Below, piece after piece: positions 1-7,094 of a stretch of 8,473 bases of DNA. The DNA is taken from positions 1-8,473 of the forward strand of contig JAICXF010000066.1 of assembly GCA_025981625.1 (NCBI GenBank), read 5' to 3'. The number at the start of each line of letters is the position of its first letter. Within the stretch, counting starts at the first letter, position 1. A program made the translations under genes and the position numbers. The stretch is from Sphingomonas sp. Lineage in GTDB: Bacteria; Pseudomonadota; Alphaproteobacteria; Sphingomonadales; Sphingomonadaceae. The notes below the pieces were generated by a model. That model did no database searches and was not told where the DNA came from. It saw nothing but the letters and a program-made list of their open reading frames with translations.

Positions 1-171
1 GGCTTGCGTGAACATGGTTTCGTGCTGCCGGCGATGGTGGGGCTCACGGGACTCAGCATCATGGGCTATGCGCTGACGCTGCCCGAAGGCGGTCACGAGC
101 CGATCTTCACGATGGCCGGCGTGCTCGTCCTCGCCCTTGGCCACCGCCTCAACGTGATGGCCGCGGAGTAG
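1..171 (+). CDS. MerC-domain membrane protein, C-terminal part (5' end outside window)
   Basis: The first 56 codons are open in frame 1 and end at a TAG; the start lies upstream of the window. The visible part has two hydrophobic stretches, one around FVLPAMVGLTGLSIMGYAL and one around FTMAGVLVLALGHRLNVMAA, separated by a short polar loop (PEGGHEP). This fits the last two transmembrane helices of the small MerC family of inner-membrane proteins, first known from mercury-resistance operons. Stand-alone MerC-domain proteins are common in sphingomonad chromosomes beside a Fur-family regulator, as here, and their metal is uncertain. The conserved cysteines expected in the N-terminal half cannot be checked. 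The next gene begins 50 bases downstream from its ATG, or 8 bases from an alternative TTG, so co-transcription is likely. The family call rests on hydrophobic pattern and context, since only about 40% of a normal-length protein is visible. Confidence 0.68.
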   Translation, partial: GLREHGFVLPAMVGLTGLSIMGYALTLPEGGHEPIFTMAGVLVLALGHRLNVMAAE

Positions 172-221
172 CGGAACGCTTGTCCGGCACCGGGTCAGGG
201 TCTATCTCCAGACTTACTATC

Positions 222-689
222 ATGGGCCGGCACGATCATCAGCTTCACCAGGGAGATTCGCTCAAGGCGGCGGCGCGCGAGCGGCTGACGGACGAGGGCG
301 AGCAGTGGACCGACATGCGCGCCGCGGTGTTCGACGCGCTGGCGAGCTTCGACAAGCCCGCAAGCGCCTATGAAATCGCCGAAAAGGTGTCGGCCAATCA
401 AAGCCGGCGGGTGGCGGCGAACAGCGTTTACCGGATTCTCGACGTGTTCGTCGGCGCGAACCTCGCACGGCGGGTCGAAAGCGCCAACGCGTACGTCGCC
501 AACCGCCACCCCGGCTGCCTGCACGACTGCATCTTCCTCATCTGCGACACGTGCGGGCAGGCCGTGCATATCGATGACGACAAGCTCACCAGCGGAGTCC
601 GCGAGGCGGCGAAGAGCGCGGGTTTCTCGGCGCCGCGGCCGGTTATCGAGGTGCGCGGCACGTGCGGGACTTGCGACGCCGACAGCTGA
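222..689 (+). CDS. Fur-superfamily metal-dependent repressor, probably Zur-like
   Basis: This 155-residue protein has the Fur-family plan: an N-terminal winged helix (about residues 25-90, with the recognition-helix region around AANSVYRILDVF at 65-76) and a C-terminal metal-binding and dimerisation domain. The metal-site segment contains H96, C99, H101, C103, C108, C111 and H116, in a HPGCLHDC...CDTCG...H arrangement, and a second pair C148/C151 (CGTC) lies near the end. The CDTC and CGTC pairs match the structural zinc site of this superfamily. The extra cysteines and the RHPGC context favour a zinc-responsive (Zur) member over an iron or peroxide sensor; that is inference. I prefer the ATG at 222 because it gives a normal family length. 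A TTG at 180 would add 14 low-complexity residues, and neither start has a good ribosome-binding site. The MerC-type gene directly upstream suggests that it regulates metal transport, possibly including its own operon. Confidence 0.85.
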   Translation: MGRHDHQLHQGDSLKAAARERLTDEGEQWTDMRAAVFDALASFDKPASAYEIAEKVSANQSRRVAANSVYRILDVFVGANLARRVESANAYVANRHPGCLHDCIFLICDTCGQAVHIDDDKLTSGVREAAKSAGFSAPRPVIEVRGTCGTCDADS

Positions 690-764
690 GCAATTGGTGA
701 GGAATCGCTGAACGCGCTTCGCTTCTGGTGACTCCGGCAGCCGCCGCGCGTAAGGCCTCATGCG

Positions 765-2687
765 ATGAGTGACCGTCCTGTAACGCCACTGCTCGACACC
801 GTGCGGTTGCCCGCCGACCTGCGCGCGTTGAGCAAGGAACAGCTGCCCGAGCTGGCAGACGAACTTCGGCAGGAGACCATTTCGGCGGTCTCGGTAACCG
901 GAGGGCATTTGGGCGCGGGCCTGGGCGTCGTCGAACTGACGGTGGCGCTGCATTACGTCTTCGACACGCCCACGGATAAGCTGATCTGGGACGTTGGCCA
1001 CCAGGCCTATCCGCACAAGATGCTCACCGGCCGCCGCGACCGGATCAGGACCCTGCGGCAGGGCGGCGGCCTCAGTGGCTTCACCCGGCGAGCCGAGAGC
1101 GAATACGACCCGTTCGGCGCGGCGCACAGCTCGACCTCGATCTCGGCGGCGCTCGGCTTCGCCATGGCGAACAAGCTGTCCGGCGATCGTGCCAAGGCGA
1201 TCGCGGTGATCGGCGACGGCGCCCTGAGCGCCGGCATGGCCTATGAGGCGATGAACAATGCGGCGGCCGCCGGCAACCGGCTGATCGTCATCCTCAACGA
1301 CAATGACATGTCGATTGCGCCGCCGGTCGGCTCGCTTCGGAACAGCCTCGCGCGGCTGGTGTCGTCGGGGAAATATCTGACACCCCGCAAACTGGCGCAG
1401 AGGCTGGCGCGGGCGATGCCGGGGCCGCTGCACAATGCGGCGCGCAGGATGGAGGAATATGCCCGCGGGTGGGTGACCGGCGGGACCCTCTTCGAGGAGC
1501 TCGGCTTTTATTATGTCGGCCCGGTCGACGGGCATGACGTGCGGGCGCTGGTCGAGGTGCTCGAGAATGTGCGTGAGGCGGACATGGGCCCGATGCTGGT
1601 CCATGTCGTCACCAGGAAGGGCAAGGGCTACGCGCCGGCTGAGAATGCGGCCGACAAATACCATGGCGTGGTCAAGTTCGATGTCGTCTCGGGCATCCAG
1701 GCCAAGGCGGCGGCCGGCGCCCCCAGCTACACCAGCGTGTTCGCCAAGGCGCTCGGCGACGAGATGGCGCGCGACGAGACAGTGGTCGCGATCACCGCGG
1801 CGATGCCGTCGGGCACGGGCCTGGACAAGGTCGCGGACACATTTCCCGACCGAACCTTCGACGTCGGCATCGCCGAGCAGCATGCGGTGACCTTCTCGGC
1901 CGGCCTCGCGGCGCAGGGCTATCGCCCGTTCGCCACCATCTATTCGACCTTCCTTCAGCGCGCCTATGACCAGGTGGTCCACGACGTCGCGATCCAGAAT
2001 TTGCCGGTGCGCTTCGCGATGGACCGCGCTGGGCTGGTCGGCGCCGACGGCGCGACCCACGCCGGGAGCTTCGACCTTGCTTATCTATGTACCCTGCCGA
2101 ACTTCGTGGTGATGGCGCCGGCCGACGAGGCCGAGCTGTGCCATATGGTTCATACCATGGCGCTTCATGACAGCGGCCCGATCGCGGTGCGCTATCCGAG
2201 GGGCGAGGGGACGGGCGTTGCGCTGCCGGAGCAGCCGCTGGAGCTCGAGATCGGCAAAGGCCGCGTGGTTCGCTCGGGCAAGAAGGTCGCGATCCTGTCG
2301 CTCGGGACCCGCCTCGCGGAGGCGGAGAAAGCCGCCGACCAGCTCGACGCCATGGGCCTGTCGACGACCGTCGCCGACCTGCGTTTCGCCAAGCCGCTCG
2401 ACAGCGAGCTGATCCGCAAGCTGCTGACCGCGCACGAGGTTGCAGTCACCGTCGAGGAAGCGGCGATCGGCGGCCTCGGCGCGCACGTCCTGACCCTCGC
2501 CAGCGACGAGGGACTGGTCGATGCCGGCCTGAAGATCCGCACCATGCGCCTGCCCGATGTGTTCCAGGACCACGACAAGCCCGAAAAGCAGTACGACGAA
2601 GCCCGCCTCAACGCACCGCACATCGTCGAGACCGTGCTCAAGGCGCTGCGAGTGAACAGCGCCGGCGTCGAGGAGGTCCGGGCGTAG
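765..2687 (+). CDS. dxs: 1-deoxy-D-xylulose-5-phosphate synthase
   Basis: This cytosolic, thiamine-diphosphate-dependent enzyme condenses pyruvate with glyceraldehyde 3-phosphate to give DXP, the first step of the MEP isoprenoid pathway. The protein is full length for the family at 640 residues. Visible hallmarks are GGHLG with H48, [10 protein letters not shown] with H80, the thiamine-diphosphate/Mg motif from [16 protein letters not shown] (about 150-165) to LNDNDMSI (about 177-184), the general-acid glutamate in GIAEQH (E371), and the transketolase central-domain motif [13 protein letters not shown] (420-432). A C-terminal transketolase domain follows from about residue 500. The ATG at 765 gives the expected N-terminus ([14 protein letters not shown]); a weak AAGG lies about 9 bases upstream. 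Third positions are almost all G or C. The next gene starts 5 bases after the TAG. There are 75 bases between the regulator gene and dxs, and I see no convincing promoter in them. Confidence 0.98.
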   Translation: MSDRPVTPLLDTVRLPADLRALSKEQLPELADELRQETISAVSVTGGHLGAGLGVVELTVALHYVFDTPTDKLIWDVGHQAYPHKMLTGRRDRIRTLRQGGGLSGFTRRAESEYDPFGAAHSSTSISAALGFAMANKLSGDRAKAIAVIGDGALSAGMAYEAMNNAAAAGNRLIVILNDNDMSIAPPVGSLRNSLARLVSSGKYLTPRKLAQRLARAMPGPLHNAARRMEEYARGWVTGGTLFEELGFYYVGPVDGHDVRALVEVLENVREADMGPMLVHVVTRKGKGYAPAENAADKYHGVVKFDVVSGIQAKAAAGAPSYTSVFAKALGDEMARDETVVAITAAMPSGTGLDKVADTFPDRTFDVGIAEQHAVTFSAGLAAQGYRPFATIYSTFLQRAYDQVVHDVAIQNLPVRFAMDRAGLVGADGATHAGSFDLAYLCTLPNFVVMAPADEAELCHMVHTMALHDSGPIAVRYPRGEGTGVALPEQPLELEIGKGRVVRSGKKVAILSLGTRLAEAEKAADQLDAMGLSTTVADLRFAKPLDSELIRKLLTAHEVAVTVEEAAIGGLGAHVLTLASDEGLVDAGLKIRTMRLPDVFQDHDKPEKQYDEARLNAPHIVETVLKALRVNSAGVEEVRA

Positions 2688-2692
2688 CTTTC

Positions 2693-3346
2693 ATGGCCGG
2701 GTGCTTGGCCGCAATTGAGCGAGGCGACTTGTCCGCATCGCCGGCTTCGCGAATTGGTGCAGCTTCTGATTGTCCGTTCTGTTGTTCGAGGGGCGCAGAC
2801 GTACCGAGCGCCGGAGAGCAAGTGCTCTTTCTTAACGGTTCTCGCTCGGGCATGGTTGCCGAGGTTAGCGCCGAACCCAATACGGTTGACTGGAACGGCT
2901 TTCTTGTCGTCCTGAATGGGGATCGGCGTTCAACGCTTTCTCGCGTAGCAAAAGACCGCGATCTCTTCGCCGTTCTACCTGTTGATCGGGTTCCGAACTG
3001 GTGTCCGCCTTTCAACATTCGTCGATCATTTGTCATCGATGAATTGGCGGTGTGGTTCTGCAATGACTGCTTTGTAGGGAAAGATTTCCATTGGCAGCCA
3101 GCTAAGATTCAGATCGCCATTCAAGTCTGTTGGCAAAGTAAGCTCGCGATTAAGGGATCGGAACTGAGCGCAGTCATGATGGCGCACGGGATGCCCGCCC
3201 CGCGGCAAGACGACTTTGAGCGGCTATTTGACTTCGGCAGTTCCGCAGTGATTGGCGCCGTCGGCCGCAAACCGGTCAAAAAATGGCGAGAGCGGCACGG
3301 AATGAGGGACGAGTTTGCGGCTGCCATGCATTTGTGGGCAAAGTGA
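2693..3346 (+). CDS. Unrecognised 217-residue protein with two CxxC motifs
   Basis: I do not recognise this protein. It has two CxxC pairs, CPFC at 27-30 (followed by C31) and CNDC at 123-126, about 93 residues apart, which could together form one zinc site. Between them is a stretch rich in beta-strand-forming residues (GEQVLFLNGSRSGMVAEV at 41-58, then NGFLVVLNGDR and LFAVLPVDRV) that resembles a small SH3/KOW-like barrel. The C-terminal part has charged, helix-like segments (DDFERLFDF; VKKWRERHGMRDEF). I see no signal peptide or membrane segment. A hand count gives about 59% of codons ending in G or C (128 of 217), far below its neighbours. It starts 5 bases after dxs; an AGGAGG lies 16 bases before the ATG, which is rather far. 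Its TGA overlaps the GTG start of the next gene (GTGA). The open frame and overlap argue for a real, perhaps acquired gene; the composition leaves a decayed region possible. Confidence 0.6.
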   Translation: MAGCLAAIERGDLSASPASRIGAASDCPFCCSRGADVPSAGEQVLFLNGSRSGMVAEVSAEPNTVDWNGFLVVLNGDRRSTLSRVAKDRDLFAVLPVDRVPNWCPPFNIRRSFVIDELAVWFCNDCFVGKDFHWQPAKIQIAIQVCWQSKLAIKGSELSAVMMAHGMPAPRQDDFERLFDFGSSAVIGAVGRKPVKKWRERHGMRDEFAAAMHLWAK

Positions 3347-4095
3347 CAACGCGAACGAAAATCCGTGCAGATCAGCTGCTGGTGAGCCGGGGCTTGGCGG
3401 AGAGCCGGACCCGGGCTCAGGCGCTGATCATGGCTGGGGCTGTTTTTTTCGGCGAGAGGAAGCTCTCCAAGGCCGGCGACATGCTTGCCGAGGACGCTCC
3501 GCTGGAGGTTCGGGGGAAGGACCATCCGTGGGTCTCGCGCGGGGGGATCAAGCTTGATCATGGGCTGACGCATTTCGGCTTCGACGTGACCGGCGCGGTG
3601 GCGCTCGACGTCGGGAGTTCGACGGGCGGGTTCACCGATGTGCTGCTCAGCAGAGGGGCAGCGAAGGTTTATGCGGTGGACGTGGGCACCAACCAGCTCG
3701 CCTGGAAGCTGCGGCAGGATCCTCGCGTCGTGGTGCACGAACAGACCAATGCCAGGGCCCTTGACGCGACAATCATCCCGGAAGCGATCGATATTGTGGT
3801 CTGCGATGCGAGCTTCATCGGCCTCGCCAAGGTGCTTGAGGCGCCCCTGAAGCTCGCGAAGGCCGGAGCGCGGCTGGTTGCACTGATCAAGCCGCAGTTC
3901 GAAGCGGGTCGGACCGAAGTGGGGAAGGGCGGCGTGGTGCGCAATCCCGAGGTCCACCAGCGCGTCTGCCGGGACGCGGCCGTCTGGGTCGAATCGCGGG
4001 GCTGGACCGTGCTCGGCATTACGCCAAGCCCGATCACCGGGCCCGAAGGAAACGTCGAGTTCCTGCTGGGCGCGGAGAAAGCTGGGGATATTTGA
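3343..4095 (+). CDS. tlyA: TlyA-type rRNA 2'-O-methyltransferase (S4 domain plus FtsJ-like domain)
   Basis: The 250-residue protein has an N-terminal S4 RNA-binding domain (about 5-65, starting KIRADQLLVSRGLAESRTRAQALI) and a Rossmann-fold RrmJ/FtsJ-like methyltransferase domain (about 65-245). The AdoMet-binding motif is LDVGSSTGGFTD (88-99). The K-D-K-E set expected of 2'-O-methyltransferases is visible as K70 (SRGGIK), D155 (VCDASFI), K183 (LIKPQFE) and E239 (GNVEFLL). Characterised TlyA enzymes methylate cytidines in 16S and/or 23S rRNA; older annotations call the family hemolysin A. I chose the GTG at 3343 because it places KIRADQ six residues from the N-terminus, as in homologues, and overlaps the upstream stop. 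An ATG at 3283 would add 20 residues that overlap the preceding gene and look unrelated. No strong ribosome-binding site precedes GTG, so translation may depend on coupling. Confidence 0.93.
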   Translation: MTTRTKIRADQLLVSRGLAESRTRAQALIMAGAVFFGERKLSKAGDMLAEDAPLEVRGKDHPWVSRGGIKLDHGLTHFGFDVTGAVALDVGSSTGGFTDVLLSRGAAKVYAVDVGTNQLAWKLRQDPRVVVHEQTNARALDATIIPEAIDIVVCDASFIGLAKVLEAPLKLAKAGARLVALIKPQFEAGRTEVGKGGVVRNPEVHQRVCRDAAVWVESRGWTVLGITPSPITGPEGNVEFLLGAEKAGDI

Positions 4096-4110
4096 GGCAC
4101 TTGGGGATAG

Positions 4111-4134
4111 GTTCCGCACCCAGGGTGGCGGAAC
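4111..4134 (+). other. Hairpin in the tlyA-ubiK intergenic gap (possible terminator or RNA structure)
   Basis: GTTCCGC (4111-4117) pairs with GCGGAAC (4128-4134). Inside it, ACC (4118-4120) pairs with GGT (4124-4126) across a three-base loop, leaving one bulged G. The stem is strong and lies 15 bases after the tlyA stop, but no T tract follows, so it is not a standard intrinsic terminator. It could be a Rho-assisted terminator, a processing site or an mRNA-stability element between two operon segments. Confidence 0.45.
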
Positions 4135-4164
4135 GCGCCCTGAGCCCCTATTTCCGCGCCGAAA

Positions 4165-4169
4165 GGGAG
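4165..4169 (+). promoter_or_regulatory. Ribosome-binding site of the ubiK-family gene
   Basis: GGGAG lies 8 bases upstream of the ATG at 4178 and supports that start. It suggests that translation begins afresh here after the 82-base gap, in contrast to the weakly signposted, overlapping starts of tlyA and the YbjN gene. Confidence 0.6.
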
Positions 4170-4177
4170 ATCGTGCG

Positions 4178-4486
4178 ATGCAGTCCGAGAACAGGGTGTT
4201 CGACGACTTCGTGAAAATGGTGAACGGCTTTGCCGGGACCTTCGCGGGCATGGGCCGCGAGGCCGAGGCGAGCGCGCGCGAGAAGATGCGCGAGTGGATG
4301 GCCGGTTCCGATTTCGTCGGCCGCGACGAGTTCGAAGCCGTGAAAGCCATGGCCGCCGCGGCTCGGGACGAAAATGAAATCCTCAAGGCGCGGATCGCCG
4401 CGCTCGAGGCCAAGGTCGCTGGTCCGGTTACCGGCACGGCAGCGCCCAAGCGCGCCGGCGGCAAGAAGGCGAATCCGGGAGCGTGA
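4178..4486 (+). CDS. ubiK: UbiK/BMFP-family accessory protein
   Basis: The 102-residue protein matches the BMFP family (formerly YqiC-like), now named after UbiK, a small helical accessory factor that helps aerobic ubiquinone assembly and associates with membranes. The family core is visible as FDDFVKMVNGFAGTFAGMGREAEASAREKMREWM (about 8-41), followed by the characteristic FVGRDEFEAVKAMAAAARDENEILKARIAALEAKV. That second part is a heptad-like coiled coil (about 46-80), which fits a trimeric bundle. A short Ala/Gly/Lys/Pro-rich basic tail follows (82-102). GGGAG at 4165-4169 lies 8 bases before the ATG, the best ribosome-binding site in this part of the window. Its TGA overlaps the next gene's GTG start (GTGA). 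Function in alphaproteobacteria is inferred from the family; BMFP proteins have also been described as membrane-fusogenic in vitro. Confidence 0.87.
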   Translation: MQSENRVFDDFVKMVNGFAGTFAGMGREAEASAREKMREWMAGSDFVGRDEFEAVKAMAAAARDENEILKARIAALEAKVAGPVTGTAAPKRAGGKKANPGA

Positions 4487-4998
4487 ATCTGAGCGAGGAA
4501 CAAATCCACGACGAGCGCGACGACGGGGCACCGATCGAGATCCTCGAGCAATATTTCGAGGCGCGCGGCTGGGCGTGCGAGCGCACGGCCGAAGGCGAGA
4601 TCGTCGCCTCCGCCACCGGCAGCTGGGCGCAATATGAGCTTCGCGGCGTCTGGCGAACCGAGGACCAGGTCCTGCAGTTCCTCGCCTTTCCGGACATCAA
4701 GGTTGCGACCGAGAAGCGGACCGCCATTTATGAAGCGCTGAGCCTCATCAACGAGCAGTTGTGGCTCGGCCATTTCGAGATGTGGTCGGGCTCCGGCCTG
4801 GTCGTGTTCCGCCATTCGACGATCCTGGACGCGCGAGGCGGCGAGGGACTGAGCCTGGAGCAGGCCGAATCCATTGCCGAAGCGGCGGTCGAGGAGTGCG
4901 AGCGCTTCTACCCGGTGTTCCAGTTCGTGCTGTGGGGCGGCAAGTCGCCAGGCGAAGCGATCGCGGCGGCGCTGATCGACACCCACGGCGAGGCCTAG
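4483..4998 (+). CDS. YbjN-domain protein
   Basis: The 171-residue soluble protein belongs to the YbjN-domain family. An N-terminal segment (PIEILEQYFEARGWACERTAEGEIVASATGSWAQYELRGVW, about 16-57) begins the alpha/beta fold resembling type III secretion chaperones. It is followed by LQFLAFPDIKVATEKRTAIYEALSLINEQLWLGHFEMW, which is typical of the family, and a late helical part ending FYPVFQFVLWGGKSPGEAIAAAL. E. coli YbjN is linked to stress and motility phenotypes, but its biochemical role is not settled; in alphaproteobacteria the protein is uncharacterised. The GTG start at 4483 shares GTGA with the upstream stop, so translation is probably coupled to the UbiK-family gene. The next in-frame methionines would cut into the conserved domain. 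There is no signal peptide, and codon use matches its neighbours. Confidence 0.88.
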   Translation: MNLSEEQIHDERDDGAPIEILEQYFEARGWACERTAEGEIVASATGSWAQYELRGVWRTEDQVLQFLAFPDIKVATEKRTAIYEALSLINEQLWLGHFEMWSGSGLVVFRHSTILDARGGEGLSLEQAESIAEAAVEECERFYPVFQFVLWGGKSPGEAIAAALIDTHGEA

Positions 4999-5010
4999 GC
5001 TGCGGAGCGC

Positions 5011-5859
5011 ATGGCTACGGTTCTCCAGCTTCCGCGTCCGATCTGGTTCGCCGGTTGCGGCAACATGGGCGGCGCGATCATCGACGGCTGGCGCGTGGCC
5101 GGCCTCGACCTCAGCCCGCTCACGGTCATCCGGCCGAGCGGCAAGCCGGTCGAGGGCGCCCGCACAATCACCTCGTTCGCCGACGCGGGAGCGCCGCCCA
5201 AGCTGCTCGTGCTCGCGTTCAAGCCGCAGAAGCTCGACGACATCGCTCCCGAGCTTCGCCGCTATCTCAGCTCTGGGACGATCGTCGTGTCCCTGCTTGC
5301 TGGAGTGGAGGCCGCGAGCCTCAGACAGCGGTTCCCTGGAGCGGCGGCGATCGTTCGGGCGATCCCAAATCTTCCCGTCGCGGTCCGCCGCGGAGTGACC
5401 GGGCTCTATAGTGCCGATGCCGGCGAGGCAGTTCGGGACGAGATCGGCAATCTCTTCGCGGCGCTCGGCTTTTCAATGTGGATGACGGACGAAGCGAGGC
5501 TCGGCGCGCTTGGTGCGGTCGCCGGGGCGGGGCCCGCCTATGTCGCCCGCTTCATCGCCGCGCTTGCCAAGGCGGGGGAGAAGCGGGGACTGAGCACCGA
5601 GATCGCCGAAGTCATCGCCCGCGAGACGGTGCTCGGCACGGCATGGATGGGCGCGACCGCCGGCGAGGGCATGGACTCGATCGCCCGCCGCGTCGCCAGC
5701 CCCAAGGGCACGACCGAGGCGGGGCTTGCCGTCCTTGATCACGATCAGGTGCTCGACGAGCTCATCGCGGTGACGATCGACGCCGCCGCGCGGCGCGGCG
5801 TGGAACTGGCCGAGGAAGCCAGGATTGCCCAAGTTGATTCGGGTGTCTCAGTCCCCTAG
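5011..5859 (+). CDS. proC: Pyrroline-5-carboxylate reductase
   Basis: This enzyme reduces 1-pyrroline-5-carboxylate to proline with NAD(P)H, the last step of proline synthesis, in the cytoplasm. The 282-residue length is normal. The N-terminal Rossmann fold has IWFAGCGNMGGAI (nucleotide loop GCGNMG at 15-20), then LAFKPQ (69-73) and RAIPN (116-120). The C-terminal dimerisation and catalytic domain has GAVAGAGPAY (168-177) and the signature VASPKGTTEAG (228-238). The segment GLSTEIAEVIARETVLGTAWM is also typical. The ATG at 5011 is 12 bases after the YbjN stop; a weak GGAG lies only 3 bases before it. There is no sign of truncation. The gene sits in a tight four-gene run and shares no pathway with the YbjN or UbiK proteins. 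Confidence 0.96.
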   Translation: MATVLQLPRPIWFAGCGNMGGAIIDGWRVAGLDLSPLTVIRPSGKPVEGARTITSFADAGAPPKLLVLAFKPQKLDDIAPELRRYLSSGTIVVSLLAGVEAASLRQRFPGAAAIVRAIPNLPVAVRRGVTGLYSADAGEAVRDEIGNLFAALGFSMWMTDEARLGALGAVAGAGPAYVARFIAALAKAGEKRGLSTEIAEVIARETVLGTAWMGATAGEGMDSIARRVASPKGTTEAGLAVLDHDQVLDELIAVTIDAAARRGVELAEEARIAQVDSGVSVP

Positions 5860-5868
5860 TCGCCGGGC

Positions 5869-6999
5869 ATGAGCACCGACGCAGCGGAACTTGGGGCGCA
5901 CGCAAACGACCGAAGCGATGCGCTCGGGCTGGTGTTCGAACCCACCTCGGCGCCGGTCGATCCAGATGAGCGAGCGCGGCGCATCGCCGATCCGGGCTTC
6001 GGGCGCGTGTTCACCGACCACATGGCGATCATCGAATATGATGGCGAGCAGGGCTGGCACGATGCGCGGATCACGGCTCGGGATGCGTTCAGCATCGACC
6101 CCGCCTGCCCGGTCCTTCACTATGCCCAGGAGATTTTCGAGGGGCTGAAAGCCTATTACCGGCCCGACGGCGCGGCGCTGTTCCGACCCTCCGCGAACGC
6201 GCGGCGTTTCGCGAATTCGGCCCGGCGCCTGGCGATGCCCGAGCTTCCCGAAGAGATGTTCCTCGAGTCCATCCGTGGCCTCGTACGGGCCGACCGCGAG
6301 TGGATCCCGGACACCGAAGACGGATCGCTTTATCTTCGCCCGTTCATGTTCGCCAACGGCGCCTTCCTCGGTGTGCGGCCATCGCCGAAATACACCTATG
6401 CCGTGATCGCATCGTCGGTCGGCGCCTATTTCAAGGGCGATGCCGGCAGCGTGTCGCTATGGGCGACCCGCGAATATATCCGCGCGGCTCCGGGCGGCAC
6501 GGGCGCTGCCAAGTGCGGCGGCAATTACGCCGCGAGCCTCGTCGCCCAGGCCGAAGCGACCCGCAATGGATGCGACCAGGTGGTGTTCCTCGACGCGATC
6601 GAACGCCGCTGGATCGAAGAACTGGGCGGAATGAATGTTTTCTTCGTGTTCGACAACGGATCGATCCAGACCCCGCCGCTGACCGACACCATCCTCGCGG
6701 GCATCACTCGCGATTCCCTGCTGACGCTGGCACGCGACATGGGAATTACGGTCCGCGAGGAACGCTATTCGATCGAGCAGTGGGAAGCCGATGCGCGCAG
6801 CGGCCGTCTGACGGAGGCGTTCGCCTGCGGCACCGCGGCGGTCGTCACTCCGATCGGGAGCGTCAAGAGCGCCGAGGGCGAGTTCAGGATCGGCGGACAG
6901 TCGTCGGGTCCGCTGACCATGCGGCTGCGTTCCGCGCTGGTCGACATTCAGCGGGGCACCGCTCCCGACCCTTACGGCTGGGTCGAGACGATCGGCTGA
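5869..6999 (+). CDS. ilvE: Branched-chain-amino-acid aminotransferase (class IV)
   Basis: This PLP-dependent enzyme interconverts leucine, isoleucine and valine with their 2-oxo acids, using glutamate/2-oxoglutarate. The protein is 376 residues, the size of the longer (BCAT type II) bacterial subgroup. Visible family motifs are HYAQEIFEGLKAYYRPDG (84-101), FRPSANARRFANSARRLAMP (105-124), YLRPFMFA (155-162), and GTGAAKCGGNYAAS (210-223), in which K215 is the expected PLP-binding lysine. They are followed by VVFLDA, ELGGMNVFFVF (251-261), LTDTILAGITRDSLL and CGTAAVVTPIG (320-330). The ATG at 5869 is 9 bases after the proC stop and has no clear ribosome-binding site. The first 20 residues are poorly conserved in such proteins, so the exact start is less certain than the gene. 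It is the last gene before the tRNA. Confidence 0.96.
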   Translation: MSTDAAELGAHANDRSDALGLVFEPTSAPVDPDERARRIADPGFGRVFTDHMAIIEYDGEQGWHDARITARDAFSIDPACPVLHYAQEIFEGLKAYYRPDGAALFRPSANARRFANSARRLAMPELPEEMFLESIRGLVRADREWIPDTEDGSLYLRPFMFANGAFLGVRPSPKYTYAVIASSVGAYFKGDAGSVSLWATREYIRAAPGGTGAAKCGGNYAASLVAQAEATRNGCDQVVFLDAIERRWIEELGGMNVFFVFDNGSIQTPPLTDTILAGITRDSLLTLARDMGITVREERYSIEQWEADARSGRLTEAFACGTAAVVTPIGSVKSAEGEFRIGGQSSGPLTMRLRSALVDIQRGTAPDPYGWVETIG

Positions 7000-7025
7000 C
7001 GCGCGGCAGCGCGCAGGCTGGAGCG

Positions 7026-7043
7026 GCCGATCCGGCTTTTCTT
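7026..7043 (+). terminator. Weak intrinsic terminator-like hairpin after ilvE
   Basis: GCCG (7026-7029), loop ATC and CGGC (7033-7036) form a short stem followed by TTTTCTT. A second small hairpin, CGCGC-GGCA-GCGCG (7000-7013), lies directly after the ilvE stop. The stems are short, so efficiency is doubtful, but this is the expected place for the operon to end. Confidence 0.4.
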
Positions 7044-7064
7044 GGCGTCGCCCTTGTCTATAAG
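7036..7064 (+). promoter_or_regulatory. Possible tRNA-Gln promoter
   Basis: TATAAG at 7059-7064 is a good -10 hexamer about 30 bases before the mature tRNA 5' end. The matching -35 is poor: CTTTTC (7036-7041) has a 17-base spacer, while the better-looking TTGGCG (7042-7047) is only 11 bases away. The call rests mainly on the -10 and its position in an otherwise GC-rich gap. Confidence 0.4.
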
Positions 7065-7094
7065 CGCGCCCTCCCGCACATGCGGCGCGGCTGC

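Noticed and set aside
180..221. TTG at 180 as start of the Fur-family gene
   Set aside because: It would add 14 Ser/Gly/Thr-rich residues not expected in the family and has no ribosome-binding site; ATG at 222 gives a normal length.
760..768. Three-codon mini-ORF ATGCGATGA whose stop overlaps the dxs ATG
   Set aside because: It resembles a leader-type overlap, but a three-codon frame arises easily by chance and has no ribosome-binding site.
195..2060. Long minus-strand open frame (621 codons) opposite the regulator and dxs
   Set aside because: It lies antisense to two well-recognised genes, is extremely Arg/His/Ala-rich without a recognisable domain, and is explained by the absence of AT-rich stop codons in GC-biased coding DNA.
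3283..3342. ATG at 3283 as start of the TlyA-type protein
   Set aside because: It adds 20 residues that overlap the upstream gene in another frame and precede the conserved KIRADQ opening; GTG at 3343 fits homologues better.
3121..4986. Long minus-strand open frame (621 codons) opposite tlyA, the UbiK-family gene and the YbjN gene
   Set aside because: It spans three plus-strand genes with clear family motifs and has no coherent domain of its own, so it is a shadow of GC-rich codons.
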